This document shows, one piece after another, positions 49,580 to 57,631 of a stretch of DNA of 64,000 nt. How positions within the stretch are numbered: the stretch's first letter is position 1; every line of letters begins with the position of its first letter. Source of the stretch: an uncultured Collinsella sp. (GTDB taxonomy: Bacteria > Actinomycetota > Coriobacteriia > Coriobacteriales > Coriobacteriaceae); the NCBI GenBank assembly GCA_900768435.1, contig CAAGCW010000030.1, forward strand, positions 73,324 to 137,323, in the 5' to 3' direction. The notes beneath the pieces are model-generated. The model did no database searches and was not told where the DNA came from. It saw only the letters and a program-made list of their open reading frames with translations. The position numbers and the translations under genes were made by a program.

Positions 49580-52021
49580 CTACCCCAGCGAGCGGTTGAG
49601 GGAGCCGAGCTCGTCGTTGCCCATGGTGCGCCACATTTGGAAGATGCAACCGCGTGCCAGGAAAAAGAACCCGTTGTCGACCAGTTGCACAGCGGCATCT
49701 GCCAGCTGATTCGTCACGGCGGACACTGGCGGCAGCTCGAGTCCAGCCTTGTGGATGGTCTCGACCGCTTCCTCGAACGTCGGAGGCTCGCTGACGCCCA
49801 TCTCGTTCATAAGGCCCTGCATTTCTTCCAGCGCGCTGCTACCCGACTCCTCGCCGCGCGGCACCAGACGGTAACAAGCCAGCGCCAGGTCGAGCTGATC
49901 GCAATTCCAATAGGCAAACGCCAAGCGATAGAACAGGTAGCCGATTGCAGAACGATCGCTGGCAATACGTAGGCCGTGGCGCGCCACCTCGATAATCTCG
50001 TCAAAGCGCTCCAGACGCGCAAGCACGTTGATGAGCGCAAAGTGCGACTGCATGGACGAGCGCGCCAGATCGTAAAGATGGCGCACCTCGGGCAGTGCTC
50101 GTTCAAAGTCCTCTTGCTCGGCGTAAAAGCTGCAGATCTCGTGCTGGGCAAAGTACAGCGCATCGGGCGCACGTAGGATTCGCACAGAGCGGTCTTCTTC
50201 CAACACCGGTAGCACCATGCGCACCAGCTGGTTATCGCAAAACTGCGTTTGAACCGGACCTGTCGCCAAAAGCTCGGCGACGGCGCACTTAGCCTCCAAC
50301 TCCTCAACAAGACGGGAAAAGCCTTCAAAAGCACCTGTACGGTCGACTTTTGCCTGCTCGCGCAATTCAACAACACGGGCCACGTATGGGTCGTCGTCCT
50401 CCTCCATGACCTCCAGCTCGTCAGCCGTATCGGCAAGCAGCAGATCGCGCAGCGCCGGCGGCAGCATGCGATGGTCATCACGCGGACGAGCATGGACCTC
50501 CGCCGGCTCAATCGTCTCCGGAGCGGTTGACTCATATGCCTCAAGCACACGCTTGCACGGCATATCGTCCATGTCCATGCTCTCAAGATCCTTGGCGACA
50601 GGCACGCAATCGGCCAGATAGGCCGCGCGCCCAAAGAAATACGTTGCGACAACGCGCTCGCCCTGCTCACTGTCGGGAGCAGCAATCTGCACATAGCAGC
50701 GCGTGATGCAGGTGCCCGCGGCAAAACACGCTGCTGCAAGCGTGAGTGCCACGCGCGCATCGTGCTCCGCGGCCCAGATCGCACGCGTGTCCTCGTCCAA
50801 CTCGCGCCAGGCGTCATCTTGAGCGTCGTATTCACGTTGCGGCATAGCATCAACGACAGACTGCCCAAACCGAACGAGCATGATCCCCTCGGCAACGTTT
50901 GCCCGATAGGTATAGTCGAGCCGCGTGACCACGTTAAGTGCCTCGACAATACGCGCGAAGCGGGTACGCACATCCCACTCACCGCCCGGCTGGCAAGCCA
51001 CCGTACCCGGTTTGCCCCACGGGTTATCGCTCGAGGCCGTATCGAGCAGTCGGGGAACATCGTTGGTCGTCTTGGCGATATGCCACGCATCAAAGAGCGC
51101 GCAGCCCTCAAGGCACGGCGAGGATGCCGCAGGGACCAATCCGGCCCCGATGTGCTCAAGGATGCCGGAGAGACGGTTGAGACGGCACTCGATGGCAAGC
51201 AGCATGTCAATCTCGTCCCGGTCCAGCAGGCTGCGATCAAAATTGAGATAGAAAAGCTTTGAGCGATCGATGCGAGCCAGGCTCATCTCGGACTTAGCGG
51301 CGATGGTGCGCAAGCGGGGCAAGTCAATTTCACTCATAAGGGCGGCGGCATAGCGCTCGATACCGCTCGGATTCTCGGCATGGTCAACGCGGTAGAGCAG
51401 CGTCTCGATAGCGTCAGGTAGCGGTGTCGTGTTAAAGCCCAAAAACACCTCGACCGGCTCGGGCAACTTTACGAGCTTGATCTTGTCGACAACGTTTTGC
51501 ATACCCTCGTCGAGTCCGTCGGCGTCCGCCGTGCTCGCAATGGTATTTTCGGAGTCAGCGAATATCACGTAGCGCAGGAACATCGATGCCATGAACTCAC
51601 CGTAAGGAAGGGAGCGGGTCGAATTCCATGTCTCGTGATCGGACTGTTCGCGCATGGGACCTTCGGGAGAGCCGACGGTTCGCGCGCACGCGCGCATCGT
51701 GCCGTTTGCTCCCCTCACCATAATCTCACCAATACCGGAGTCCGACTCGTCAAGGACCAGTTCCATGTCGGGATCGTTGGGCAGCGGAGCCTCGCTGACG
51801 GGGCGGTCCACCTTGTACACCTCACCCGAAACGCTTACGTAGCCCAAAAGCGACACATGGCTTTTGCCAACGAATTCGACGACATAACAAGATTCATGCT
51901 GATCCTCGCCAAAGAGTTTCCAGACCACGCCATATGAGCGTCCCGCAGGCTGCTCGGGCATCGCCGGAAAGCGCTTCTTGGGATCGAGAAACCTGAGCTT
52001 GTATGTCGGACGCTCTGCCAC
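49580..52021 (-). CDS. Large conserved-looking protein of unknown function with C-terminal TPR-like repeats
   Basis: 813 aa, not recognised as a named family. No signal peptide or membrane segment is apparent, so probably cytoplasmic. Residues about 570-800 are helical and fit tetratricopeptide-like repeats (YAEQEDFERALPEVRHLYDLA; LINVLARLERFDEIIEVARHGL; YRLAFAYWNCDQLDLALACYRL). The middle is acidic (EVMEEDDDPYVARVVELR). The N-terminal 150 residues look beta-rich (SYGVVWKLFGEDQHESCYVVEF). GTG at 52021 follows AGGGTGATATTTC. It stands alone between tRNA-Ser and the tRNA-Arg array. It may be a lineage-specific scaffold or adaptor protein. Confidence 0.8.
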   Translation of the reverse strand: MAERPTYKLRFLDPKKRFPAMPEQPAGRSYGVVWKLFGEDQHESCYVVEFVGKSHVSLLGYVSVSGEVYKVDRPVSEAPLPNDPDMELVLDESDSGIGEIMVRGANGTMRACARTVGSPEGPMREQSDHETWNSTRSLPYGEFMASMFLRYVIFADSENTIASTADADGLDEGMQNVVDKIKLVKLPEPVEVFLGFNTTPLPDAIETLLYRVDHAENPSGIERYAAALMSEIDLPRLRTIAAKSEMSLARIDRSKLFYLNFDRSLLDRDEIDMLLAIECRLNRLSGILEHIGAGLVPAASSPCLEGCALFDAWHIAKTTNDVPRLLDTASSDNPWGKPGTVACQPGGEWDVRTRFARIVEALNVVTRLDYTYRANVAEGIMLVRFGQSVVDAMPQREYDAQDDAWRELDEDTRAIWAAEHDARVALTLAAACFAAGTCITRCYVQIAAPDSEQGERVVATYFFGRAAYLADCVPVAKDLESMDMDDMPCKRVLEAYESTAPETIEPAEVHARPRDDHRMLPPALRDLLLADTADELEVMEEDDDPYVARVVELREQAKVDRTGAFEGFSRLVEELEAKCAVAELLATGPVQTQFCDNQLVRMVLPVLEEDRSVRILRAPDALYFAQHEICSFYAEQEDFERALPEVRHLYDLARSSMQSHFALINVLARLERFDEIIEVARHGLRIASDRSAIGYLFYRLAFAYWNCDQLDLALACYRLVPRGEESGSSALEEMQGLMNEMGVSEPPTFEEAVETIHKAGLELPPVSAVTNQLADAAVQLVDNGFFFLARGCIFQMWRTMGNDELGSLNRSLG

Positions 52022-52183
52022 GAAATATCACCCTGATCGGTCGCTTGAGAAGGAGTGGTCGCGAATAAGTCGCGACATCTACTCGGAATCTTACACGAGT
52101 CGACAGGAAATCGTCCCTTTGGACAAAAGCACTCAAGCTGGCGCAAAAGAAAAGCCCCCGTTGCCGGGAGCTTTAATCTCAAA

Positions 52184-52260
52184 TGGTGCGGCGTATAGGA
52201 TTCGAACCTATGACGTTCTGATTCGTAGTCAGACCCTCTATCCAGCTGAGGTAACGCCGC
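52184..52260 (-). tRNA. tRNA-Arg (ACG), copy 1
   Basis: 77 nt with CCA. Acceptor GCGGCGT / ACGCCGC. Anticodon loop CTACGAA gives anticodon ACG (read as ICG). T-arm TAGG-TTCGAAT-CCTA. Followed on the minus strand by a terminator (AGCTCCCGGC...GGGGGCTTTTC). This copy is followed directly by the 813-aa gene and has no hairpin module. Confidence 0.97.
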
Positions 52261-52272
52261 GACTTGTTGATT

Positions 52273-52301
52273 ATTATGCACAGGGACTGAATAATGGTCA
52301 A
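52273..52301 (-). promoter_or_regulatory. Promoter of tRNA-Arg copy 1
   Basis: On the minus strand TTGACC (52296-52301), 17 bp, CATAAT (52273-52278), 12 nt before the tRNA. It is a near-consensus housekeeping promoter. Confidence 0.8.
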
Positions 52302-52448
52302 GCGTTTTTCAAAAAAAGTTATTGGATTTGATTTTTACTCATTTGATGCAGTCGATCGACTCGATACTTTCAAACACGGCGAAAGCAACTCCTCAAGTAT
52401 GTCGACATATAAGAAAAGCCTCCGTTACCGGAGGCTTTAAAGTACAGT

Positions 52449-52525
52449 TGGTGCGGCGTATAGGATTCGAACCTATGACGTTCTGATTCGTAGTCAGACC
52501 CTCTATCCAGCTGAGGTAACGCCGC
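52449..52525 (-). tRNA. tRNA-Arg (ACG), copy 2
   Basis: Sequence identical to copy 1 through the tRNA body, with CCA encoded. Followed by a terminator with arms AAAGCCTCCGG / CCGGAGGCTTT-like. Between copies 1 and 2 is 188 bp of ordinary flank. Confidence 0.97.
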
Positions 52526-52537
52526 AACGCACGGATT

Positions 52538-52566
52538 ATTATGCACGCGAGCCCCCGATGGGTCAA
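52538..52566 (-). promoter_or_regulatory. Promoter of tRNA-Arg copy 2
   Basis: On the minus strand TTGACC (52561-52566), 17 bp, CATAAT (52538-52543); same boxes and spacing as copy 1. Confidence 0.8.
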
Positions 52567-52609
52567 GCGACAATTAGAAAAAATTTTACGGAGTGATAAT
52601 TAAGTTGTT

Positions 52610-52839
52610 CGTGCCTCGACCGAGGTTCGAATCCATGCATCGTCCGCCTAAAAGAAAAGCCCCCGTTGCCGGAGGCTTTCAATTTCAATTGGTGCGGCGT
52701 ATAGGATTCCGCGCATCCGCTGCGCGGATCCGCACCGGCTTCGCCCGCCTGCCGGCGCGCTCGCCCGCGGGCTAAAACGCTCCGCGTTTTCTTGACGCCC
52801 GCGCCTCGACCGAGGTTCGAATCCATGCGGTGTTGCCAT
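52610..52839. repeat. tRNA-Arg-associated hairpin module
   Basis: The 61-bp block made of the terminator and tRNA-Arg 3' end occurs at 52649-52709 and again, identical, at 52839-52899, where it belongs to intact copy 3; period 190 bp. The first block runs from the tRNA fragment GCGGCGTATAGGATT into a GC-rich insert with hairpins ATCCGC-TGC-GCGGAT, CCGGC...GCCGG and CGCGGGC...AAACGCTCCGCGTTT...GCCCGCG. It ends in the inverted T-arm box GGTTCGAATCC at 52814-52824. A second, truncated right end (GTGCCTCGACCGAGGTTCGAATCC) lies at 52611-52634. Confidence 0.75.
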
Positions 52840-52879
52840 AAAAGAAAAGCCCCCGTTGCCGGAGGCTTTCAATTTCAAT

Positions 52880-52956
52880 TGGTGCGGCGTATAGGATTCG
52901 AACCTATGACGTTCTGATTCGTAGTCAGACCCTCTATCCAGCTGAGGTAACGCCGC
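52880..52956 (-). tRNA. tRNA-Arg (ACG), copy 3
   Basis: 77 nt, same sequence as copies 1 and 2, with CCA. The minus-strand promoter TTGACT, 17 bp, TTTTAT lies upstream. This copy is directly followed by the hairpin module. Confidence 0.96.
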
Positions 52957-53035
52957 AGCGCAAGACATATAAAACCACTTTAGTTCATTAGAGTCAAGCA
53001 CAATCTCAAACTTTTTTTCTCGAGACCGTAATTTG

Positions 53036-53413
53036 TCATGCTGCACCGCGAGCACCAACACTTCTCGTGCGATCGATTGGCTTTTCAATCACATCGAACC
53101 CGGTGCCAAGCTCCCCCAAAAGTGACCGCACCCGTTGGGCACAGTCATAGTCGGCAAACGAGATACTCAACATGCGAGCCACCTGGTTAGAAGTTCCAAC
53201 CCCATAGAAGTGCTCAAGTGCTGCAAGTCCCTCGCGTGGCACAAACGTCTCGACCACATGCGGCGACTCCTCATAGCACCATTGCGTCAACGGCCCCTCA
53301 CTCGTCTGCCGAACCACCAAGCCACCCATACCCGATGGCTCGCACGTTACCAGCAGGTACTCACCGCCTTCATCGCTCTCGAACATAACTACCCGCTCAT
53401 CGAACAACTCCAT
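53036..53413 (-). CDS. Small protein of unknown function
   Basis: 125 aa, MELFDERVVMFESDEGGEYLLV. Not recognised. It looks like a single alpha/beta domain with alternating strands in the first half (EYLLVTCEPSGMGGLVVRQT) and a helix around ARMLSISFADYDCAQRVRSLLGELG. No membrane segment or metal motif. ATG at 53413 has AAAGGGGATGCG upstream, and codon use matches its neighbours, which supports a real gene. It lies between tRNA-Arg copy 3 and serS. Confidence 0.7.
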   Translation of the reverse strand: MELFDERVVMFESDEGGEYLLVTCEPSGMGGLVVRQTSEGPLTQWCYEESPHVVETFVPREGLAALEHFYGVGTSNQVARMLSISFADYDCAQRVRSLLGELGTGFDVIEKPIDRTRSVGARGAA

Positions 53414-53540
53414 CGCATCCCCTTTCTCTCGCTTTTATCTAGTAAAAGCATAGCAGGTAGATGGCCGTATACAGAACGTTTGTTCGTGTATTTTCTATTG
53501 AGCTGTCCGCACGACATGGTATGGATCTGCGCACAAAATA

Positions 53541-53563
53541 GGGCGCCCCAGACAGGAGCGCCC
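53541..53563 (-). terminator. serS terminator
   Basis: Stem GGGCGC / GCGCCC, followed on the minus strand by TATTTTGTG, 25 nt after the serS stop. Confidence 0.7.
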
Positions 53564-53587
53564 CATCAAATCGCTTATGTAGCTTGC

Positions 53588-54871
53588 CTACGCGACCGGC
53601 TCGATCTTCTCGAGGCCGCCCATGTAAGGACGCAGAACCTCGGGGATCGTAATGGTGCCGTCGGCGTTCTGGTAGTTCTCCAGAATGGCGGCCATGGTAC
53701 GGCCAGCCGGCAGACCAGAGCCGTTGAGGGTGTGCAGGTAGCGCGAGCCCTTGAAGTTCTCGGGGTCGCGATACTTGATGTTGGCGCGGCGAGCCTGGAA
53801 GTCGCCACAGTTGGAGCAGGAGCTGATCTCCTTGTAGGCGTTGTAGCTCGGCAGCCAAACCTCGATGTCATAGGTCTGACGAGCAGAGAAGCCCAGGTCG
53901 CCGGTGCACAGGCTAATGACGCGATACGGAAGGCCCAGCTGCTGCAGCAGGAACTCGGCCTCGGCGGTCATGCTCTCGAGCTCCTCGTCGGACTCCTCCG
54001 GCTTGGCAAACTTTACCATCTCGACCTTGTCGAACTCGTGCTGGCGAATGATGCCGCGGGTATCGCGACCAGCGGAGCCGGCCTCCTCGCGGAAGCAGGG
54101 GGTGAAGGCGGTGTAGCGGCGCGGCAGGGTATCGGCGTCGAGGACCTCACCGGCGTGCAGGTTGGTGAGCACGACCTCGGCGGTGGGGATCAGGAAGTTG
54201 TCGCCCGAGACGTGATAGGCGTCGTCCTCGAACTTGGGCAGCTGGCCCGTGCCGAACATGGTCTGACGCTTGACGACGATGGGCGGCCACCACTCCTTAA
54301 AACCACGGCTGGTGTGCGTATCGAGGAAGAAGTTGATGAGGGCGCGCTCAAGACGGGCGCCGGCGCCACCGAGAACGGTGAAGCGGCTGCCGGAGAGCTT
54401 GTTGCCGCGCTCGAAGTCAAGGATGTCGAGGTCGGTGCCCAGATCCCAGTGCGGCTTAAAGTCGAAGTCGAACTCGCGCGGGGTGCCCCAACGACGGCGC
54501 TCGATGTTCTCGTCCTCGTCCTTGCCGTACGGCGTGGCCTCGCAAGGAATGTTGGGCAGGTGAGCCATGAAGTCGTACTGCTCCTGCTCGAGGGCGGTGC
54601 GGCGCTCGGCCAGACCGTCAATCTTCTCGTTGACGGCGCGCACGGCCTCCTTGGCGGCCTCGGCCTCGTCCTTCTTGCCCTCCTTCATCAGGGCGCCGAT
54701 CTTCTTGGACTCGGCATTGCGCGTGGCTTGAAGTTCCTCGACCTCGGTGATGACGGCACGACGCTCGTCGTCGAGCTCAAAGAACTTCTCGCGATCCCAA
54801 GACGTCTGGCGGTTAGCCATGGCGACATCGATGGCATCGGGGTTCTCGCGAACAAACTTGATATCAAGCAT
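53588..54871 (-). CDS. serS: Seryl-tRNA synthetase
   Basis: 427-aa class II synthetase. The N-terminal long coiled coil that grips the tRNA-Ser variable arm covers about 25-105. The catalytic core has motif 1 near ARLERALINFFLDTHTSRGFKE, motif 2 FREEAGSAGRDTRGIIRQHEFDKVEM, and motif 3 LNGSGLPAGRTMAAILENYQ. ATG at 54871 has GGAGGATCTA upstream; the in-frame ATG 27 nt earlier lacks a site. No T-box leader is visible. It serves the tRNA-Ser found about 4 kb away. Confidence 0.96.
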   Translation of the reverse strand: MLDIKFVRENPDAIDVAMANRQTSWDREKFFELDDERRAVITEVEELQATRNAESKKIGALMKEGKKDEAEAAKEAVRAVNEKIDGLAERRTALEQEQYDFMAHLPNIPCEATPYGKDEDENIERRRWGTPREFDFDFKPHWDLGTDLDILDFERGNKLSGSRFTVLGGAGARLERALINFFLDTHTSRGFKEWWPPIVVKRQTMFGTGQLPKFEDDAYHVSGDNFLIPTAEVVLTNLHAGEVLDADTLPRRYTAFTPCFREEAGSAGRDTRGIIRQHEFDKVEMVKFAKPEESDEELESMTAEAEFLLQQLGLPYRVISLCTGDLGFSARQTYDIEVWLPSYNAYKEISSCSNCGDFQARRANIKYRDPENFKGSRYLHTLNGSGLPAGRTMAAILENYQNADGTITIPEVLRPYMGGLEKIEPVA

Positions 54872-54982
54872 TAGATCCTCCGGCGATATACATTCCATTT
54901 AGGTTGCAACCTTGTACATGTATGGGCAAGTATATACTTATGAGCGTTTACGACCCAACTCAACTACGCAAGAAGGCACCCA

Positions 54983-55156
54983 ATGGACGCAGTTTTTTCC
55001 TTTTTGTTTGGCACCCGCACCGGTTTTGCCATCCTTTTCGCCGGCGGCATCCTGCTGTTTGCGATTATTGCCTTTGTAATGGAGAAGCGCACCCATAAGA
55101 TGTATGTCGACCGCGGCCCCAAGTCCGAGGACGAAGAAGACAGCTTCTGGGACTAA
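54983..55156 (+). CDS. 57-aa single-span membrane protein
   Basis: MDAVFSFLFGTRTGFAILFA begins a membrane segment that continues to about residue 33 (through ILLFAIIAFVM). A charged cytoplasmic-type tail follows (EKRTHKMYVDRGPKSEDEED), ending SFWD. AAGGCACCCA precedes ATG. A possible promoter TTGTAC, 15 bp, TATACT lies at 54912-54938. A strong plus-strand terminator follows at 55208-55248, so this is a compact independent unit. It is too short for many annotation cut-offs. Function unknown. Confidence 0.72.
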   Translation: MDAVFSFLFGTRTGFAILFAGGILLFAIIAFVMEKRTHKMYVDRGPKSEDEEDSFWD

Positions 55157-55205
55157 CCTGCCAAAAAGGGACAGGTTTATTTTGGCCGGTTTTATCTGGG
55201 CAAAC
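55157..55205. repeat. Dispersed intergenic repeat, copy 2
   Basis: CCTGCCAAAAAGGGACAGG ... TTTATTTTGGCCGG; about 90% identical to 4559-4607. It starts immediately after the small ORF stop codon. Confidence 0.75.
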
Positions 55206-55207
55206 GC

Positions 55208-55248
55208 AAGTGCCCCGCAACTGGAATTGAGCCAGTTGCGGGGCACTT
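55208..55248 (+). terminator. Terminator of the 57-aa gene
   Basis: Perfect 17-bp stem AAGTGCCCCGCAACTGG / CCAGTTGCGGGGCACTT with a 7-base loop, followed by TTCGC. It sits between two inverted repeat copies. Confidence 0.85.
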
Positions 55249-55266
55249 TTCGCTAAAAGGACAAAA

Positions 55267-55316
55267 CCGCAGGAAAAACCTGCCAACATAAACCTGTCCC
55301 TTTTTTGGTCGGTTTT
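55267..55316. repeat. Dispersed intergenic repeat, copy 3 (inverted)
   Basis: On the minus strand CCAAAAAAGGGACAGG ... TTTATGTTGGCAGG; inverted relative to 55157-55205, so the two copies bracket the hairpin at 55208-55248. It reaches the 3' end of proC. Confidence 0.7.
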
Positions 55317-56085
55317 ACTGGAGGGTTGCGTCGATTGCCTTGACCAGGGCGCTGCGCATGCCGGCGTCCTCGAGCGCAACGACGCCCTTGATGGTGGCAC
55401 CACCGGGCGAGCATACGGCATCCTTCATCGCCGCAGGATGCTGGCCAGTTGCAAGCTGCAGCTTTGCCGTACCCAGCACCATCTGGCTCACAATGCGATA
55501 AGCATCCGCACGCGGGATACCGTGCTTGACCGCCGCATCGCCCAGGGCCTCGATTGCCATGGCGACAAACGCCGGAGCGCAACCACCCACCGTGCCGCCC
55601 ACAAACAACAGGCTCGTATCGAGCTCGACGACAGCGCCAAGCTTACCGAGCAGGTCGAGCACCACAGCACGCTGCTCGTCGTTAAGCGTCGAAGCCTTCT
55701 CGCAGGCGATGACGCCCTCGCCCACCGAAACCGGCGTGTTGGGCACCGTCGAGATATGCGCGACGCCCGGCAGGACCTGCTCCCACTTGGCACTGTCCCA
55801 GGTCCAGGCAACCGACAGAACGACCTTTTTGGCAAGAGCATCCTTGAGCGGGGCGAATACCTCCTCGATCATGTACGGTTTGACCGCAGCGACCACGATA
55901 TCGGATGCGGCGACAACCTCGGCGGCATCGTGGCAGGCGACCATGCCGCGCGCCTCGCAGCGCTCAACCAGTGCGTCGTAGCGACCCGCGCAGGCGCACA
56001 TGTCGCTCGCAGCTACACCGGCAGCGATCCAGCCATCGGCCATAGCGCTCGCCATATTGCCAAAACCGACAAATCCAATCTTCAT
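55315..56085 (-). CDS. proC: Pyrroline-5-carboxylate reductase
   Basis: 256 aa; last step of proline synthesis. The N-terminal Rossmann fold is IGFVGFGNMASAMADGW, followed by DIVVAAVKPYMIEEV. The P5CR signature VSVGEGVIACEKAS and the C-terminal dimer domain FVGGTVGGCAPAFVAMAIEALGDAAVKHG and PAAMKDAVCSPGGATIKGV are present. ATG at 56085 follows AAAGGACTATGCGAT. It is in the same direction as rlmH upstream (73 nt). Confidence 0.94.
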   Translation of the reverse strand: MKIGFVGFGNMASAMADGWIAAGVAASDMCACAGRYDALVERCEARGMVACHDAAEVVAASDIVVAAVKPYMIEEVFAPLKDALAKKVVLSVAWTWDSAKWEQVLPGVAHISTVPNTPVSVGEGVIACEKASTLNDEQRAVVLDLLGKLGAVVELDTSLLFVGGTVGGCAPAFVAMAIEALGDAAVKHGIPRADAYRIVSQMVLGTAKLQLATGQHPAAMKDAVCSPGGATIKGVVALEDAGMRSALVKAIDATLQ

Positions 56086-56158
56086 ATCGCATAGTCCTTT
56101 CAGACACATTCCTCAAAACGAAAGGTATTGTCCCACGCCATTGTTTCGTATTGCCGAC

Positions 56159-56629
56159 CTATTTGTGATACGGCTCGCCACGACTGATCTTGCAGGCACG
56201 GTAAATCTGCTCCAGCAGCACCACACGCGCCAGGTTATGCGGCAAGGTAATGCGTCCAAAGCTGAGCATCTCGTCGGCTCGTGCGCGCACGTCATCACTC
56301 ACGCCGTCCGAACCGCCGATTACAAAGGCAATGTCGCTGCTGCCTCGCAGCATAAGATCGTCGAGCCTCGCCGAGAGCTCCTCACTCGAACGCTCCTTGC
56401 CCTCAATGGCCAGCAAAATCACATGCGCTCGAGGCGGCAGAGCGGCAAGAATCGCCGCCCCCTCCTTGTCGCGCGCGGCATCCACGCCGCCCGCCTTAGC
56501 CGGGTCGATATCGGCCACCTCGCGGATATCCACCTTGGCATAGGCACCTAGGCGCTTGGTGTACTCAGCGCACGCGTCCTTCCAAAAGCGCTCCTTGAGC
56601 TTACCGACGCAAACGACGGTGTATTTCAC
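56159..56629 (-). CDS. rlmH: 23S rRNA pseudouridine-1915 N3-methyltransferase
   Basis: 156-aa SPOUT methyltransferase, close to the usual length. The N-terminus YTVVCVGKLKERFWKDACAEY and SAM-binding knot motifs VILLAIEGKERSSEELS, FVIGGSDGVSDDV and SFGRITLPHNLARVVLLEQIYRA with C-terminal GEPYHK are diagnostic. GTG at 56629 has AAGGAG upstream and starts within 7 nt of the SPFH gene stop, so they are coupled. Confidence 0.96.
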   Translation of the reverse strand: MKYTVVCVGKLKERFWKDACAEYTKRLGAYAKVDIREVADIDPAKAGGVDAARDKEGAAILAALPPRAHVILLAIEGKERSSEELSARLDDLMLRGSSDIAFVIGGSDGVSDDVRARADEMLSFGRITLPHNLARVVLLEQIYRACKISRGEPYHK

Positions 56630-56635
56630 GCGCGT

Positions 56636-57574
56636 CTACTCCTTCGAATCGTTTTGAACTTTGCCGGCGGCCAGCATCTGCTCGAACATCGAGGCCGACT
56701 GCGAAAAGTCGCTCGGCAGCACGACCGTCGAGGTTTTACCCGTGCGAGCGAACTCCGTCATCATCTCGGACCACTGCGTAAACATGAACAGTTGGTTGGC
56801 CTCGTCATTGCCGACACCCGTCTCCTGGATGATCTCGAGCGAATCTTTGATACCCAGCGCGATGGCCTTGCGCTGGTTGGCGATGCCCTCGCCCGCCTTT
56901 TCCATAGCCTCGGCCTCGGCGGTCGCCTCGGTGACGCGCTTGATGCGGTCGGCCTCGGCGAGCTCCTGCGCGGCAGCGCGCTTGCGCTGGGCAGCGTTGA
57001 TGTCGTTCATGGAGTTCTCAACCTCGGTCGGCAGTGCGATTTTGGTGATGAGCGTCGACACGAGGGTGAAGCCGTAGGCGGCCATCTGCTCGGAAACGGT
57101 AGCGTTGACATCCTTGGCGATGTCATCCTTCTTGGCAAAGACCTCATCGAGTGTGTAGACGGGGATGGAGGAGCGCAGGGCGTCGGTGATGAAGTCGCGC
57201 ATCTGGTCGACGGGCTCCTGCAGCATATAGTAGCTCTTGTAGATGCCCGAATCTGCCGGGCCGGCGCCCATGTCATAGCTCACGTGGTACTGAGCGGAGA
57301 CCTCAAGGCCAATGGTCACGTTGTCCTGGGTCTTAACGTCGATGCCAAAACCATTTTTCATGGTGCGCAGACTCACCGTGGCGGCCTTGCGGTCAATCAC
57401 GGGCACCTTCACGTGGAAGCCCGCGTTGACGATACGATTGAACTTACCCAAGCGCTCGATGATCACAGCGTGCTGCTGCTCAACGACGTAGCAGGCGTTG
57501 GGAAGCAACAGCAGCAGGATGATGATGGGAATCAAAAGGCTCGTAAGGGCAGCGATGATACCGGAAAACAGCAT
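56636..57574 (-). CDS. SPFH-domain (stomatin/prohibitin-like) membrane protein
   Basis: 312 aa. One N-terminal membrane span (residues 5-27, rich in Ile/Leu) is followed by the SPFH/band-7 domain (about 30-215: VVEQQHAVIIERLGKFNRIVNAGFHVKVP; VKTQDNVTIGLEVSAQYHV; DAARE-like helix AAQRKRAAAQELAEADRIK). The coiled coil is EATAEAEAMEKAGEG, and the C-terminal helix QLFMFTQWSEMMTEFA. ATG at 57574 follows GAGGAGAGACC. No NfeD gene is adjacent. A role in membrane microdomains or protease regulation is typical of the family; nothing here specifies which. Confidence 0.88.
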   Translation of the reverse strand: MLFSGIIAALTSLLIPIIILLLLLPNACYVVEQQHAVIIERLGKFNRIVNAGFHVKVPVIDRKAATVSLRTMKNGFGIDVKTQDNVTIGLEVSAQYHVSYDMGAGPADSGIYKSYYMLQEPVDQMRDFITDALRSSIPVYTLDEVFAKKDDIAKDVNATVSEQMAAYGFTLVSTLITKIALPTEVENSMNDINAAQRKRAAAQELAEADRIKRVTEATAEAEAMEKAGEGIANQRKAIALGIKDSLEIIQETGVGNDEANQLFMFTQWSEMMTEFARTGKTSTVVLPSDFSQSASMFEQMLAAGKVQNDSKE

Positions 57575-57631
57575 GGTCTCTCCTCTGATAGGCACACGTT
57601 GCCATTAGGATACCCGTCCAAGGAGATCGTG

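Noticed and set aside
52640..52840. Complete plus-strand tRNA suggested by the GGTTCGAATCC box
   Set aside because: The five bases either side of the T-loop do not pair well, and no acceptor, D or anticodon arm can be formed. It is treated as a T-arm remnant of the module.
54872..54982. T-box leader for serS
   Set aside because: Too short, with no T-box sequence or specifier stem visible upstream of serS on the minus strand.
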